A stretch of DNA of 23,130 nucleotides from Lachnospiraceae bacterium (GTDB taxonomy: Bacteria; Bacillota; Clostridia; Lachnospirales; Lachnospiraceae), in contig CAAFVW010000132.1 of the NCBI GenBank assembly GCA_900766575.1, positions 1 through 23,130 of the forward strand, written 5' to 3'. Position numbers and translations under genes: made by a program. Shown piece after piece: positions 15,168 to 22,989 of the stretch (positions are counted from its first letter, which is position 1; each line of letters begins with the position of its first letter). The notes under the pieces were generated by a model that was given only the letters and a program-made list of their open reading frames with translations, made no database searches and was not told the origin of the DNA.

Positions 15168-16838
15168 ATGAAAACAGATATTGAAATTGCACAGGAAGCG
15201 GTAATGGAACCTATCACAAAGGTTGCCGCAGGCATAGGCATCGAAGAGGATGACTTAGAGCTTTACGGAAAATACAAGGCGAAGCTTTCCGAAGAATTTT
15301 TAAGTAAAATTGCAGATCGTCCCAATGGTAAACTGATCCTGGTAACGGCTATTAATCCGACCCCTGCGGGAGAAGGCAAAACAACAACAACCGTAGGTCT
15401 GGGAGAAGCTTTTGGAAGAATGGGGAAAAAGGCTGTTATTGCTCTCAGAGAGCCTTCCTTAGGCCCCTGTTTTGGTATCAAGGGAGGTGCTGCTGGCGGC
15501 GGTTACGCACAGGTAGTACCTATGGATGAACTGAATCTTCATTTTACCGGTGATTTTCATGCCATTACGTCTGCCAATAATCTGCTGGCAGCACTTTTGG
15601 ACAATCATATCCAGCAGGGGAATGCCCTTGGGATCGATACAAGGCAGATTGTATGGAAACGCTGTGAAGATATGAATGATCGTGTTCTGCGTAATATCGT
15701 GGTCGGACTTGGCAACAAGACGGACGGTTTCGTCAGAGAGGACCATTTTGTCATCACTGTAGCCAGTGAGATCATGGCAATTCTTTGCTTGGCGGACGAT
15801 ATGAAGGACCTGAAAGAGCGTCTGTCCCGAATTGTTGTAGCTTATAATTATCAGGGAGAACCGGTTACCGCAGGTCAGCTGCAGGCGGTAGGCGCTATGG
15901 CAGCACTTTTAAAGGATGCCATCAAACCGAATCTGATACAGACACTGGAACATACACCGGCCCTGGTGCATGGAGGTCCTTTTGCCAATATCGCGCACGG
16001 ATGCAATTCCGTCAGAGCAACAAAGGCAGCCATGAAGATGGCAGATTACTGCATTACAGAGGCTGGGTTCGGCGCGGATCTGGGTGCAGAAAAGTTTTTT
16101 GATATTAAATGCCGTAAGGCAGGTCTGACACCGGATGCCGTTGTACTGGTAGCAACCATTCGTGCATTAAAATATAATGGCGGTGTAGCCAAGGCGGATC
16201 TTGGAGCTGAGAATCTGGAGGCATTGAAAAAGGGTATCGTGAACCTGGAGAAACATATTGAGAATCTTCAGAAATACGGTGTACCGGTAGTGGTTACCCT
16301 GAACTCCTTTATCACAGACAGCGAAGCAGAGACTGCCTATGTCAGAGAATTCTGCGAGACAAGAGGCTGTGAGTTCGCACTCTCCGAAGTATGGGAGAAG
16401 GGCGGCGAGGGCGGAATCGCTCTGGCTGAGAAAGTATTAAAAGCAATCGAAGAAAAAGAGAATCATTTCCATGTCCTGTATGAGGAGGAATTATCTCTTC
16501 AGGATAAGATCAGAAAGATCGCACAGGAGATCTATGGGGCATCGGATGTGAATTTTGCCCCGGCAGCCGCAAAGCAGTTAAAGAGACTGACAGAATTGGG
16601 ATTTGGAAATCTGCCGGTATGCATGGCGAAGAATCAGTATTCCTTATCGGATGACCCCACTTTGCTGGGAAGACCTTCCGGTTTTGAATTAAATGTGAGA
16701 GAGGTCTATGTCTCTGCCGGAGCCGGTTTTGTTGTAGTACTTACCGGAGCTGTCATGACTATGCCGGGACTTCCCAAGGCGCCTGCGGCCTACAATATTG
16801 ATGTAGACGATAACGGCAAGATCGTGGGATTGTTCTGA
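15168..16838 (+). CDS. fhs: Formate--tetrahydrofolate ligase
   Basis: ATP-dependent joining of formate to tetrahydrofolate, giving 10-formyl-THF for purine and formyl-Met synthesis, and for the methyl branch of the Wood-Ljungdahl pathway in acetogens. Visible signatures are the P-loop TPAGEGKTTTTVGLGE (65-80), REPSLGPCFGIKGGAAGGGY (94-113), FTGDFHAITSANNLL (126-140) and PALVHGGPFANIAHGCNS (264-281). The C-terminus carries VRE-VYVSAGAGFVV and MTMPGLPKAPAA. The full 556-residue length is standard. GGAGG precedes the ATG, and only 41 bases separate it from ftsK. The folD gene follows after 18 bases, giving the two consecutive steps of the folate pathway. There are no other Wood-Ljungdahl genes in the window, so acetogenesis cannot be concluded. 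Confidence 0.97.
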   Translation: MKTDIEIAQEAVMEPITKVAAGIGIEEDDLELYGKYKAKLSEEFLSKIADRPNGKLILVTAINPTPAGEGKTTTTVGLGEAFGRMGKKAVIALREPSLGPCFGIKGGAAGGGYAQVVPMDELNLHFTGDFHAITSANNLLAALLDNHIQQGNALGIDTRQIVWKRCEDMNDRVLRNIVVGLGNKTDGFVREDHFVITVASEIMAILCLADDMKDLKERLSRIVVAYNYQGEPVTAGQLQAVGAMAALLKDAIKPNLIQTLEHTPALVHGGPFANIAHGCNSVRATKAAMKMADYCITEAGFGADLGAEKFFDIKCRKAGLTPDAVVLVATIRALKYNGGVAKADLGAENLEALKKGIVNLEKHIENLQKYGVPVVVTLNSFITDSEAETAYVREFCETRGCEFALSEVWEKGGEGGIALAEKVLKAIEEKENHFHVLYEEELSLQDKIRKIAQEIYGASDVNFAPAAAKQLKRLTELGFGNLPVCMAKNQYSLSDDPTLLGRPSGFELNVREVYVSAGAGFVVVLTGAVMTMPGLPKAPAAYNIDVDDNGKIVGLF

Positions 16839-16856
16839 TAAGGAGGAAAGTGTTGC

Positions 16857-17711
16857 ATGGCACAGCTGATTGATGGAAAGGCGATTTCCACACAGATCAA
16901 AGATGAAGTAAAAGAAAAAATTGCAAAATTAAAAGAGCAGAACTGCGAAGTGACGCTGGCAGTGATCCAGGTGGGCGCGGATCCCGCGTCCTCTGTATAT
17001 GTACGCAATAAGAAAAAGGCATGTGAGTATGTAGGAATCCGTTCTTTGTCTTATGAGCTTCCGGAAGAAACTACCGAAGCGGAATTATTGAAACTGATCG
17101 GGGAATTAAATGACAGGGTCGATGTCAACGGAATTCTGGTACAGTTACCGTTACCGGAACAGATTGATGAGGAAAAGGTGCTGGATGCTATCTCCCCCCT
17201 GAAGGACGTAGACGGATTTCATCCCCAGAATGTCGGTGCATTATGTATCGGCAAACCGGGCTTTGTATCCTGTACTCCGGCGGGAGTGATAGAACTGTTG
17301 AAACGTTCCGGGGTTGAAATTGCAGGAAAAGAATGTGTTGTAATCGGAAGAAGCAATATTGTCGGTAAACCTATGGCAATGTTGCTGCTTCGGGAAAACG
17401 GTACAGTGACAGTAGCACATAGCCGCACCAGAGATCTGAAGGCAGTAGCGAAAAGAGCCGATATCCTGGTGGTAGCCGTTGGCAGACCTAAGATGATTAC
17501 GGCAGATTATGTCAAAGAGGGTGCGGTTGTCATTGATGTCGGAATTCACCGCAACGAGCAGAATAAATTGTGTGGAGATGTGGATTTTGACAGTGTAGAA
17601 CCTGTCTGCAGCGCCATCACTCCGGTTCCCGGAGGGGTAGGTCCCATGACTATCGCCATGCTTATGAATAACTGCCTGGAATCGGTAGCTTTACAGGCAG
17701 CAAGAGGATAA
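16857..17711 (+). CDS. folD: Methylene-THF dehydrogenase/cyclohydrolase
   Basis: Bifunctional enzyme interconverting 10-formyl-, methenyl- and methylene-THF, usually with NADP(H). Catalytic residues line up with E. coli FolD at a constant offset of two: Tyr48 and Lys52 in SVYVRNKK, Gln96 in VQLPLP and Asp119 in KDVDG. Other landmarks are FHPQNVG, the nucleotide-binding VVIGRSNIVGKP (161-172), VAVGRP and the C-terminal TPVPGGVGPMTIAML. Length 284 is normal. The AAGGAGG site is ten bases upstream of the ATG. It forms a cassette with fhs, and the next gene begins four bases after its stop. Confidence 0.97.
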   Translation: MAQLIDGKAISTQIKDEVKEKIAKLKEQNCEVTLAVIQVGADPASSVYVRNKKKACEYVGIRSLSYELPEETTEAELLKLIGELNDRVDVNGILVQLPLPEQIDEEKVLDAISPLKDVDGFHPQNVGALCIGKPGFVSCTPAGVIELLKRSGVEIAGKECVVIGRSNIVGKPMAMLLLRENGTVTVAHSRTRDLKAVAKRADILVVAVGRPKMITADYVKEGAVVIDVGIHRNEQNKLCGDVDFDSVEPVCSAITPVPGGVGPMTIAMLMNNCLESVALQAARG

Positions 17712-17715
17712 TGGT

Positions 17716-19179
17716 ATGAAGTGTCCGAACTGTGGGGCGGAAATGAAGGAAGGTACTCTTTACTGTGAACATTGCGGTGAAGACATCCATATTGTTCCTG
17801 ATTTCGAACCGGAAATTGAATACAATATGGAAAAGACATTGAGTGATATTGTCAAAGAAATGGAATCGGAAGAAGCTGCTGCAGGGCAGAAACCGGAACC
17901 TTCGGAATTGCAGGACTGGGACAAGCCGGCAGAAGGTTTCGCCGGGAGCCATCCATTTCGTTGGAAGTTTGTTGTACTGGTGTTGGTGCTTGTCGTGGTA
18001 GCGGTGGTATGTATCTGCTTTGGAATCTCTTATTCCCACTACCATTCCGCAGCATATCAGACCAAATGTGCCAGAGAGTACGCATCCTCCGAAGAATACG
18101 ATCAGGCCATTCCCTGTTATGAACGGGCGCTGGAACTGGAACCGGAGAATATAACTTTAAAATTTGAACTGGCTGATATTTATTTCCAGAAGAATAACAA
18201 GATGGAGTATGAGTACCTGCTTCGCGAGATCGTTACGGATTCTGCGGCAACCACGGAACAACTGGAAAGTGCCTATGGAAAATTAATTGCCATCTATGCC
18301 GCCAGGGAAGACTATAAAACCATCAATGAGTTATTGCTGAATTGCGGTAATGTAAATATCATGAGCAAATATCAGAGTTACATGGCAATGGATCCGGAAT
18401 TCAGCCTGAAAGAAGGGTATTATACCAGCATTCAGCCATTAAAACTGAGCACATTCGGAAGTGGTAAAATCTACTACACTACGGATGGCAGTGAGCCGGG
18501 AGAACATAGTCAGCTGTATACGGCCCCCATTTTGCTGGAAAGCGGTGATTACTGTATCAAGGCGGTCTATATCAATGAGAATGGAATCAGCAGCCAGATC
18601 GTTACCCGGAATTACCATATTGAGATTGAAGAACTGAGCGCGCCGGAGGTGACAACGGTCAGTGGGGATTATGAATTTCCTGTCAATATTGATGTCACCG
18701 ATGCAAAGGATGTCTACTATACCACGGATGGAACAGATCCTACGCAGAATTCCACAGTATATACCGGCCCGATTCCCATGCCGCTTGGCAAATCAGTGTT
18801 CCGATTTATCCGGATCGCCGAAGGCAGAAAAAGCGAGATCGTGGAGAAGAGCTATAATCTGGTCATGAATACGGAGTTTATGCCGGAAGATGCCGTAACA
18901 AAAGTAGTGAATTATGCGATAGAAAGTGGTAAAATAACAGAGGAATCCGGACGTTTTGATGATTCCAGTGCCGTGTATCTCTATCAATACCAATATGTAA
19001 CGAATATTAACAGGGTGGATGATTTTTATGTCATTGCTGAAATCTATCGTGATGGGGACGGAGCAATCACGAAGACAGGAAATATGTTTGCCGTGAATGC
19101 GTATACGCAGGAACTTTACAAATTGCAGATGGACGAAAGCGGTCGCCGTTATACGCTTGGGGATCGTTTAGATATATAA
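17716..19179 (+). CDS. Zinc-ribbon/TPR protein with two chitobiase-like domains
   Basis: A 487-residue protein I recognise only by domains. An N-terminal zinc ribbon uses CPNCG (3-7) and CEHCG (17-21). An acidic linker (28-75) leads to one membrane helix (about 84-104). Outside, residues about 112-215 look like TPR helices (AREYASSEEYDQAIPCYERA, then LELEPENITLKFELADIYF). Two tandem CHB_HEX_C-like beta domains follow (about 232-302 and 310-382), each marked by YYTTDG-[ST]-[ED]-P and Y-T-[AG]-P. A unique C-terminal domain (about 388-487) ends in VNAYTQELYKLQMDESGRRY. With positive flanking residues (FRWK) before the helix, the ribbon should be cytoplasmic and the rest external. It begins four bases after folD. 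Its function is unknown; envelope sensing or scaffolding would fit. Confidence 0.85.
   Translation: MKCPNCGAEMKEGTLYCEHCGEDIHIVPDFEPEIEYNMEKTLSDIVKEMESEEAAAGQKPEPSELQDWDKPAEGFAGSHPFRWKFVVLVLVLVVVAVVCICFGISYSHYHSAAYQTKCAREYASSEEYDQAIPCYERALELEPENITLKFELADIYFQKNNKMEYEYLLREIVTDSAATTEQLESAYGKLIAIYAAREDYKTINELLLNCGNVNIMSKYQSYMAMDPEFSLKEGYYTSIQPLKLSTFGSGKIYYTTDGSEPGEHSQLYTAPILLESGDYCIKAVYINENGISSQIVTRNYHIEIEELSAPEVTTVSGDYEFPVNIDVTDAKDVYYTTDGTDPTQNSTVYTGPIPMPLGKSVFRFIRIAEGRKSEIVEKSYNLVMNTEFMPEDAVTKVVNYAIESGKITEESGRFDDSSAVYLYQYQYVTNINRVDDFYVIAEIYRDGDGAITKTGNMFAVNAYTQELYKLQMDESGRRYTLGDRLDI
18466..18861 (+). repeat. Two tandem chitobiase C-terminal-like domain repeats
   Basis: Residues 251-302 (18466-18621) and 332-382 (18709-18861) of the zinc-ribbon/TPR protein are diverged copies of one module. 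Both contain an aromatic-rich YYTTDG strand, a S/T-E/D-P turn, a Y-T-x-P-I strand and a final K-x-Y/N-Y strand. The similarity is at protein level only; the DNA copies are strongly diverged, so the duplication is old or the copies were inherited as a pair. Confidence 0.7.
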
Positions 19180-19206
19180 TCCTAACAGAAGGGACGGAAA
19201 AGAGAA

Positions 19207-20085
19207 ATGTATAAGATCGTAAAAAAACAGGAGCTGACAACTAACATCTATCTGATGGAGGTAGAAGCAAGCAGAGTGGCAAAGACCTGTGAACCCGGTC
19301 AGTTTGTCATCGTAAGAATGGACAGTGAGGGAGAGCGTATTCCTTTGACCATCTGTGATTACAACCGGGAAAAAGGAACCGTGACTATTGTGTTCCAGAC
19401 CGTAGGCGCCGGTACGAAACTCATGGCACAGTTGGAAGAAGGAGAATACTTCCATGACTTCGTAGGACCTTTAGGATGCCCTTCCGAACTGGTAGAACAG
19501 CCTCTGGATGAAGTTAAGGCGAAAAAGATCCTTTTTGTAGCTGGTGGTGTCGGTGCAGCTCCGGTATATCCTCAGGTAAAATGGCTGCATGAACATGGCA
19601 TTGCGGCAGATGTTATCGTAGGAAGCAAGACCAAAAATCTGCTGATCCTGGAAAAAGAGATGGAAGCGGTTGCCGGCAATCTTTATGTGACCACCGATGA
19701 CGGATCCTACGGAAGAAGCGGTATGGTAACTCAGACCATCAAAGATCTGGTAGCGGAAGGCAAAAAGTACGATCTGTGCATCGCTATCGGCCCCATGATC
19801 ATGATGAAATTCGTATGTCTCCTGACCAAGGAACTGGAGATTCCCACCGTAGTCAGCCTGAACCCCATTATGGTCGATGGAACGGGAATGTGCGGTGCCT
19901 GCCGTGTAACGGTCGGCGGCAAGGTGAAATTCGCCTGCGTAGACGGACCGGAGTTCGATGGACATGAAATAAACTTTGATGAGGCTATGAGACGTCAGCA
20001 GATTTATAAGACAGCAGAGGGACGGGCAATGTTAGCCCTGGAAGAGGGAGATACCCATCACGGCGGCTGTGGCAACTGCCAGTAG
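19207..20085 (+). CDS. nfnA: NfnA, small subunit of NADH-dependent ferredoxin:NADP+ oxidoreductase
   Basis: Small subunit of the electron-bifurcating transhydrogenase that couples NADPH, NADH and ferredoxin. The ferredoxin reductase-like fold has an FAD part (1 to about 100, with IPLTICDY at 45-52) and an NAD(H)-binding part (FVAGGVGAAPVYP, 110-122). At the C-terminus the [2Fe-2S] ligands Asp224, Cys229, Cys232 and Cys244 have the same 5/3/12 spacing as I recall for Thermotoga NfnA (one Asp plus three Cys). The family relatives PyrK and sulfide dehydrogenase look similar, but the adjacent NfnB gene decides the call. The tail HHGGCGNCQ is cysteine-rich. Length 292 is usual. No Rex-like site was noticed directly upstream. 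Confidence 0.93.
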   Translation: MYKIVKKQELTTNIYLMEVEASRVAKTCEPGQFVIVRMDSEGERIPLTICDYNREKGTVTIVFQTVGAGTKLMAQLEEGEYFHDFVGPLGCPSELVEQPLDEVKAKKILFVAGGVGAAPVYPQVKWLHEHGIAADVIVGSKTKNLLILEKEMEAVAGNLYVTTDDGSYGRSGMVTQTIKDLVAEGKKYDLCIAIGPMIMMKFVCLLTKELEIPTVVSLNPIMVDGTGMCGACRVTVGGKVKFACVDGPEFDGHEINFDEAMRRQQIYKTAEGRAMLALEEGDTHHGGCGNCQ

Positions 20086-20137
20086 TCTCACGGTAAGAGT
20101 TTGAACACGATAAAGCAGAAAGGCATGGTTAAATAAA

Positions 20138-21523
20138 ATGGATGTATTAAAGAAAATTCCTGTCAGAGAGCAGGATGCAAAGGAACGTGCTACCAACTTC
20201 AAAGAAGTATGTCTCGGATATAACAAAGAGGAAGCAATGGAAGAGGCTTCCCGCTGTATTAACTGTAAAAATGCACAGTGCGTCAAAGGCTGCCCGGTAG
20301 CCATCCAGATTCCGCAGTTCATTGAACAGGTGAAGAACGGCAATATCGAAGAGGCTTATCGTATCATCAGCGAATCCAGTGCACTTCCCGCTGTCTGCGG
20401 CCGTGTATGCCCCCAGGAAAGCCAGTGTGAGGGAAAATGTATCCGCGGCTTCAAGGGAGATCCTGTTTCCATCGGTAAGCTGGAGCGTTTCGTAGCGGAC
20501 TGGGCAAGAGAGAACGGTATCAAACCCACACCGGCAGCACAGAAGAACGGTAAAAAGGTAGCTGTCATTGGTTCCGGTCCCGCAGGCCTTACCTGTGCGG
20601 GAGATCTGGCAAAGCTGGGATATGATGTGACTATTTTTGAAGCACTGCATGAGGCAGGCGGTGTACTGGTATACGGTATCCCCGAGTTCCGTCTTCCCAA
20701 GAGTGCTGTTGTGGCAAAAGAAATCGAAAACGTAAAATCTCTCGGTGTTCATATTGAAACCAACGTAGTGGTAGGTAAATCCGTGACTATTGATCAGCTG
20801 ATGGATGAAGAAGGCTTCCAGGCCGTATTTATCGGTTCCGGTGCAGGACTTCCGAAGTTCATGGGTATCCCCGGCGAGAATGCCAACGGTGTATTCTCTG
20901 CCAATGAGTACCTGACCAGAAGCAACCTGATGAAGGCGTTTGATCCCGATTCCAGAACCCCTATCATGCACGGCAGGAAGGTAGCTGTGGTAGGCGGCGG
21001 TAACGTGGCTATGGATGCTGCAAGAACTGCACTTCGTCTGGGTGCTGAGGTACACATCGTATACCGCAGAAGCGAAGAAGAACTTCCGGCCAGAGTGGAA
21101 GAAGTACATCATGCAAAAGAGGAAGGCATTATCTTTGATCTGCTGACCAATCCGGTAGAGATTCTGTCCGATGAAAAGGGCTGGGTAACCGGCATGAAAT
21201 GCATCCGTATGGAGCTGGGTGAGCCGGATGAGAGCGGCAGACGTCGCCCGGTAGAGGTGCCGGGTTCCGAATTTGTAATGGATCTGGATACCGTGATCAT
21301 GTCTCTGGGTACTTCCCCCAATCCTCTGATCTCTTCTACGACCAAGGGACTGGATACCAATAAGTGGAAGTGCATCATTGCGGATGAAAATAATGGTAAG
21401 ACCACGAAGGAAGGCGTTTATGCCGGAGGAGATGCCGTAACCGGTGCAGCTACCGTAATCCTTGCTATGGGAGCCGGTAAGGCTGCAGCTAGGGGCATTG
21501 ACGAATATCTGAGTGCAAAATAA
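20138..21523 (+). CDS. nfnB: NfnB, large subunit of NADH-dependent ferredoxin:NADP+ oxidoreductase
   Basis: Large bifurcating subunit, homologous to the glutamate synthase small subunit and often mis-annotated gltA/gltD. The N-terminal iron-sulfur domain has eight cysteines, C40, C43, C48, C52 and C87, C91, C97, C101, enough for the two [4Fe-4S] clusters of the family. The FAD loop is VIGSGPAGLTCA (143-154) and the NADPH loop is VVGGGNVAMDAAR (284-296). The late FAD-site motif YAGGDAVTGAATV is at 428-440. The 461-residue length matches NfnB. No glutamate synthase large subunit is nearby, and nfnA is immediately upstream, which settles the identity. The ribosome site is weak: AAAGG lies 14 bases before the ATG, and a 52-base gap separates it from nfnA. 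Confidence 0.94.
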   Translation: MDVLKKIPVREQDAKERATNFKEVCLGYNKEEAMEEASRCINCKNAQCVKGCPVAIQIPQFIEQVKNGNIEEAYRIISESSALPAVCGRVCPQESQCEGKCIRGFKGDPVSIGKLERFVADWARENGIKPTPAAQKNGKKVAVIGSGPAGLTCAGDLAKLGYDVTIFEALHEAGGVLVYGIPEFRLPKSAVVAKEIENVKSLGVHIETNVVVGKSVTIDQLMDEEGFQAVFIGSGAGLPKFMGIPGENANGVFSANEYLTRSNLMKAFDPDSRTPIMHGRKVAVVGGGNVAMDAARTALRLGAEVHIVYRRSEEELPARVEEVHHAKEEGIIFDLLTNPVEILSDEKGWVTGMKCIRMELGEPDESGRRRPVEVPGSEFVMDLDTVIMSLGTSPNPLISSTTKGLDTNKWKCIIADENNGKTTKEGVYAGGDAVTGAATVILAMGAGKAAARGIDEYLSAK

Positions 21524-21555
21524 AGTGTTGCGAATATTAAGGATGGTGTTGGGTT

Positions 21556-22473
21556 ATGGCATGGTGTCCGAAATGTAAAAATGAATATCGGGAAGGAATC
21601 ACTGTATGTCCCGATTGCGGAGAAACGCTGGTAAGTGAGGAAGAACTGACGGACTGGACTTCTGTGCTGTTCGGGGAACAGGACGAGATGGAAAAGTTAA
21701 AAGACTTCCTTACATATAACGGCATACAGAAGAGCAGAATCCATTTCGACGAAACAGAGCAGGTCTATGAACTGTTTGTGGATGCGAAGGATGGGAAACA
21801 GGCTAAGACCATAGCAAGAGTATTTTTAGAGCAGCAGGAAAAGGAACGCAAAGAGACTGCAGCAGAGGAAGAAGCTGCTGTGGATGAATTTCTGATGCCC
21901 GGAGATGATACTGATGCGGAAATTACGAACGCGGGTGAACAGGCAGAAATAAGTTCCAATCAGTCTGCTGCTTCCCAGGGTGGTCTGAGCTATGTCAACA
22001 GCGGCGCGAAAGCGGAAGAAAACAGATCTTCCGCCTGGGTTCTTCTGATTGTGGGTATTCTCGGAATGCTTGCCATGATTCTTGGAATGACGGATGTATT
22101 GCCTCTTAACATCGGAAATCCTTATATGTTCTACGGGGTCATGAGTGCAGTATTTATCCTCTTCATTGTCATGGGCGTGGTGTCCATGCGTAATGCAAAG
22201 CTTTTCGAGAAAAAAGCAGAGTCCGAGAACTCTCTGGTAGATACCTTGCTTAAATGGAGCGAGGAAAACCTGACTGCGGAAAAAATCGACGCGCAGATTG
22301 AAAATGCCGCAGCTACTCCGGCAGAAGCTGTGTATTACAAACGTTTTGATGTCATCCGCAGCCAGATGAACCATCAGTTTATGAATCTGGACCAGCAGAT
22401 GCTGGAGAATCTCATCGACACGAAGATATACGAACAGATCTTCCCGGATACGGACGGAGTAGCAGCAGAATGA
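21556..22473 (+). CDS. Zinc-ribbon membrane protein with DUF2007-like domain
   Basis: A 305-residue protein of unknown function. A zinc ribbon at the N-terminus uses CPKC (4-7) and CPDC (18-21). Residues about 34-92 resemble a DUF2007-type alpha/beta module (LFGEQDEMEKLKDFLTYNGI, then YELFVDAKDGKQAKTIARVF). A very acidic low-complexity linker (about 93-157) precedes two membrane helices (about 160-178 and 190-210). The C-terminal cytoplasmic-looking part (about 215-305) is helical and acidic, with FDVIRSQMNHQFMNLDQQML. The stop overlaps the rlmH start (ATGA), so the two are translationally coupled. It shares only the ribbon-plus-membrane plan with the protein at 17716, not detectable sequence elsewhere. 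No enzyme motif is visible. Confidence 0.85.
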   Translation: MAWCPKCKNEYREGITVCPDCGETLVSEEELTDWTSVLFGEQDEMEKLKDFLTYNGIQKSRIHFDETEQVYELFVDAKDGKQAKTIARVFLEQQEKERKETAAEEEAAVDEFLMPGDDTDAEITNAGEQAEISSNQSAASQGGLSYVNSGAKAEENRSSAWVLLIVGILGMLAMILGMTDVLPLNIGNPYMFYGVMSAVFILFIVMGVVSMRNAKLFEKKAESENSLVDTLLKWSEENLTAEKIDAQIENAAATPAEAVYYKRFDVIRSQMNHQFMNLDQQMLENLIDTKIYEQIFPDTDGVAAE

Positions 22474-22952
22474 TCAAAATATCCATCGTATGTGTAGGGA
22501 GGATCAAGGAAAAATTTTATCGGGATGCCATAGAGGAATACAGCAAGCGCTTGGGGCGTTATGCGAAGTTAAATATTATCGAAGTGGCGGATGAGATGAC
22601 ACCGGATGGAGCAAGCGCCGTTCTGGAAGATCAGATCCGTGAAAAAGAGGGCGCCCGCATTCTTGCAAAGCTGCCCCAGGATGCCCTGATCGTGACACTG
22701 GAGATCGCGGGGAAAAATTATTCTTCCGAAGAATTCGCAGCGTGGATCGAGGATTGCAGTGTCAGGGGAAAAAGCCACATCTGTTTTGTCATCGGCGGCT
22801 CCTTAGGACTGCACAATAGCGTCTGCAAAAGGGCTGACCGGGCACTCAGCTTTTCCAAAATGACATTTCCGCACCAGCTGATGCGTGTGATCCTGTGTGA
22901 ACAGATCTATCGTGCGTTCCGGATCATTCAGCATGAGCCTTACCATAAGTAA
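22470..22952 (+). CDS. rlmH: 23S rRNA pseudouridine-1915 N3-methyltransferase RlmH
   Basis: SPOUT-class methyltransferase that modifies pseudouridine 1915 in helix 69 of 23S rRNA on assembled 70S ribosomes. The family features are plain: an N-terminal KISIVCVGRIKEKFYRDAI, the SAM-binding knot FVIGGSLGLHNSV (residues 108-120) and the invariant C-terminus MTFPHQLMRVILCEQIYRA with IIQHEPYHK at the very end. The length of 160 is standard, so the gene is complete. Its start overlaps the preceding stop by four bases (ATGA). Confidence 0.97.
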   Translation: MIKISIVCVGRIKEKFYRDAIEEYSKRLGRYAKLNIIEVADEMTPDGASAVLEDQIREKEGARILAKLPQDALIVTLEIAGKNYSSEEFAAWIEDCSVRGKSHICFVIGGSLGLHNSVCKRADRALSFSKMTFPHQLMRVILCEQIYRAFRIIQHEPYHK

Positions 22953-22989
22953 AAGTATTGTAGCTATTTTAAATAAAAGTGACGAAAAT

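Noticed and set aside
19175..19180. Perfect TATAAT just before nfnA as a promoter
   Set aside because: No acceptable -35 box lies 16-18 bases upstream and there is no extended -10 motif. It overlaps the Ile codon and stop of the preceding gene.
20101..20129. TTGAAC as the -35 box of an nfnB promoter
   Set aside because: The hexamer 17 bases downstream (CATGGT) is a poor -10 box.
20147..21112. Long antisense open frame (321 codons) opposite nfnB
   Set aside because: Cysteine- and histidine-rich translation with no family resemblance. The opposite strand encodes an intact NfnB over the whole length.
20138..21523. Glutamate synthase small subunit
   Set aside because: The sequence family overlaps, but the adjacent NfnA with Asp-plus-three-Cys cluster ligands and the absence of a large glutamate synthase subunit favour NfnB.
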